Both the position numbers and the translations under genes were made by a program. Positions 24,751 through 25,192 of a DNA stretch of 25,192 nucleotides are shown piece after piece. This stretch comes from Pirellulales bacterium (lineage in GTDB: Bacteria > Planctomycetota > Planctomycetia > Pirellulales > JAICIG01), in contig JAICIG010000049.1 of assembly GCA_025924495.1 (NCBI GenBank), positions 1 through 25,192 of the forward strand, in the 5' to 3' direction. The notes under the pieces are model-generated. The model was given only the letters and a program-made list of their open reading frames with translations, had not been told where the DNA came from and did no database searches. How positions within the stretch are numbered: the stretch's first letter is position 1; each line of letters begins with the position of its first letter.

Positions 24751-25192
24751 ATGAAGCGAGTTGTCTGGCTGACCGACATTCATCTCAACTTCCTATCGCC
24801 GGTGGAATCGCGGCGATTTTTAGATAATGTCGCCGCCGCGCAGCCCGAGGCGCTCCTGATCGGCGGCGACATCGCAGAGGCGCCCGATCTGGCGCAGCAG
24901 TTGAATCTGATTGCGGAGTCGCTGGCCTGCCCGGTCTATTTTGTGCTGGGCAACCACGACTATTATTTTGGCTCCATCCGGCAGGTCCGCTCCGACGTCG
25001 AAGCGGCTTGCCGAAGGCATCCCCACTTGACCTGGTTATCGAACGCCGGTTCTGTGGAATTGACGCAGCGAGTGGGCTTATGCGGTCACGACGGCTGGGC
25101 CGACGCCCGGCTGGGCGACTATGAACGATCGCTCGTGATGATGAATGACTACCGGCTGATCGAAGAATTAGCCGGCGTCGGCAAGGCGGACC
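24751..25192 (+). CDS. Calcineurin-like metallophosphoesterase (cut by right edge)
   Basis: The first 147 codons of a calcineurin-like phosphoesterase. The N-terminus shows the family's metal-binding blocks in order: D9 and H11 in LTDIHL, D40 in LLIGGDIAE, and N68-H69-D in FVLGNHDYY. The later LCGHDGWADA stretch may contribute a further histidine. Such enzymes hydrolyse phosphomonoesters or diesters, and the substrate cannot be read from this part. The start ATG 24751 lies 9 bases after the M50 protease stop, on the same strand, so co-transcription with the protease and PQQ gene is likely. No signal peptide is present, which points to a cytoplasmic enzyme. The rest lies outside the window. 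Confidence 0.9.
   Translation, partial: MKRVVWLTDIHLNFLSPVESRRFLDNVAAAQPEALLIGGDIAEAPDLAQQLNLIAESLACPVYFVLGNHDYYFGSIRQVRSDVEAACRRHPHLTWLSNAGSVELTQRVGLCGHDGWADARLGDYERSLVMMNDYRLIEELAGVGKAD

Noticed and set aside
1..25192. CRISPR array, tRNA, rRNA, toxin-antitoxin or phage genes
   Set aside because: I looked for spaced direct repeats, cloverleaf-like stretches and characteristic protein motifs and saw none.

Overview
The window looks like chromosomal DNA from a planctomycete, probably of the Pirellula-type lineages. This is inferred from family content: a DUF1501 protein with a twin-arginine-like leader, a secreted DUF1080 protein, a secreted PQQ-type propeller protein opening with NWPQWRGP, a J-like/propeller protein opening with MFDPYRKWLG, several zinc-ribbon membrane proteins, and high GC. 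No rRNA, tRNA, CRISPR array, phage gene or intact transposon was seen.

Layout. 1-1434 (minus): ferrous iron uptake, two feoA genes overlapping by 4 bases and then feoB, which runs off the left edge, behind a good candidate promoter. 1544-4966 (minus): a zinc-ribbon membrane protein, an M32 carboxypeptidase and a small lipoprotein. 5131-5820 (plus): a PIG-L deacetylase resembling BshB1. 5831-11301: a J-like/propeller membrane protein (minus) divergent from an atypical Hsp70 (plus), followed by a protein with three GYF_2-like repeats. 11351-13684 (minus): a small secreted protein and a HAD phosphatase fused to a HerA/DUF87-type ATPase. 13944-16196 (plus): an orphan GspF-type protein and a DUF1501 protein. 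16294-19678 (minus): a two-domain DUF1080 protein and an aroE-type dehydrogenase. 19874-22224 (minus): a small zinc-ribbon protein, a 5'-truncated reading frame, the tail of an IS3-family element, a frameshifted partial copy of the neighbouring membrane protein, and the intact membrane protein. 22489-25192 (plus): PQQ propeller protein, M50 protease with zinc ribbons, and a metallophosphoesterase cut by the right edge.

The most interesting points are the HAD-ATPase fusion, the Hsp70 with an unusual N-terminal extension and no helical lid (with its GYF-repeat and HPD-less J-like neighbours), and the decayed tandem paralog beside the IS3 remnant. I found no complete defence system or other clear new multi-gene machine. 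The Hsp70/GYF/J-like group and the HAD-ATPase fusion are the best candidates for undescribed biology.
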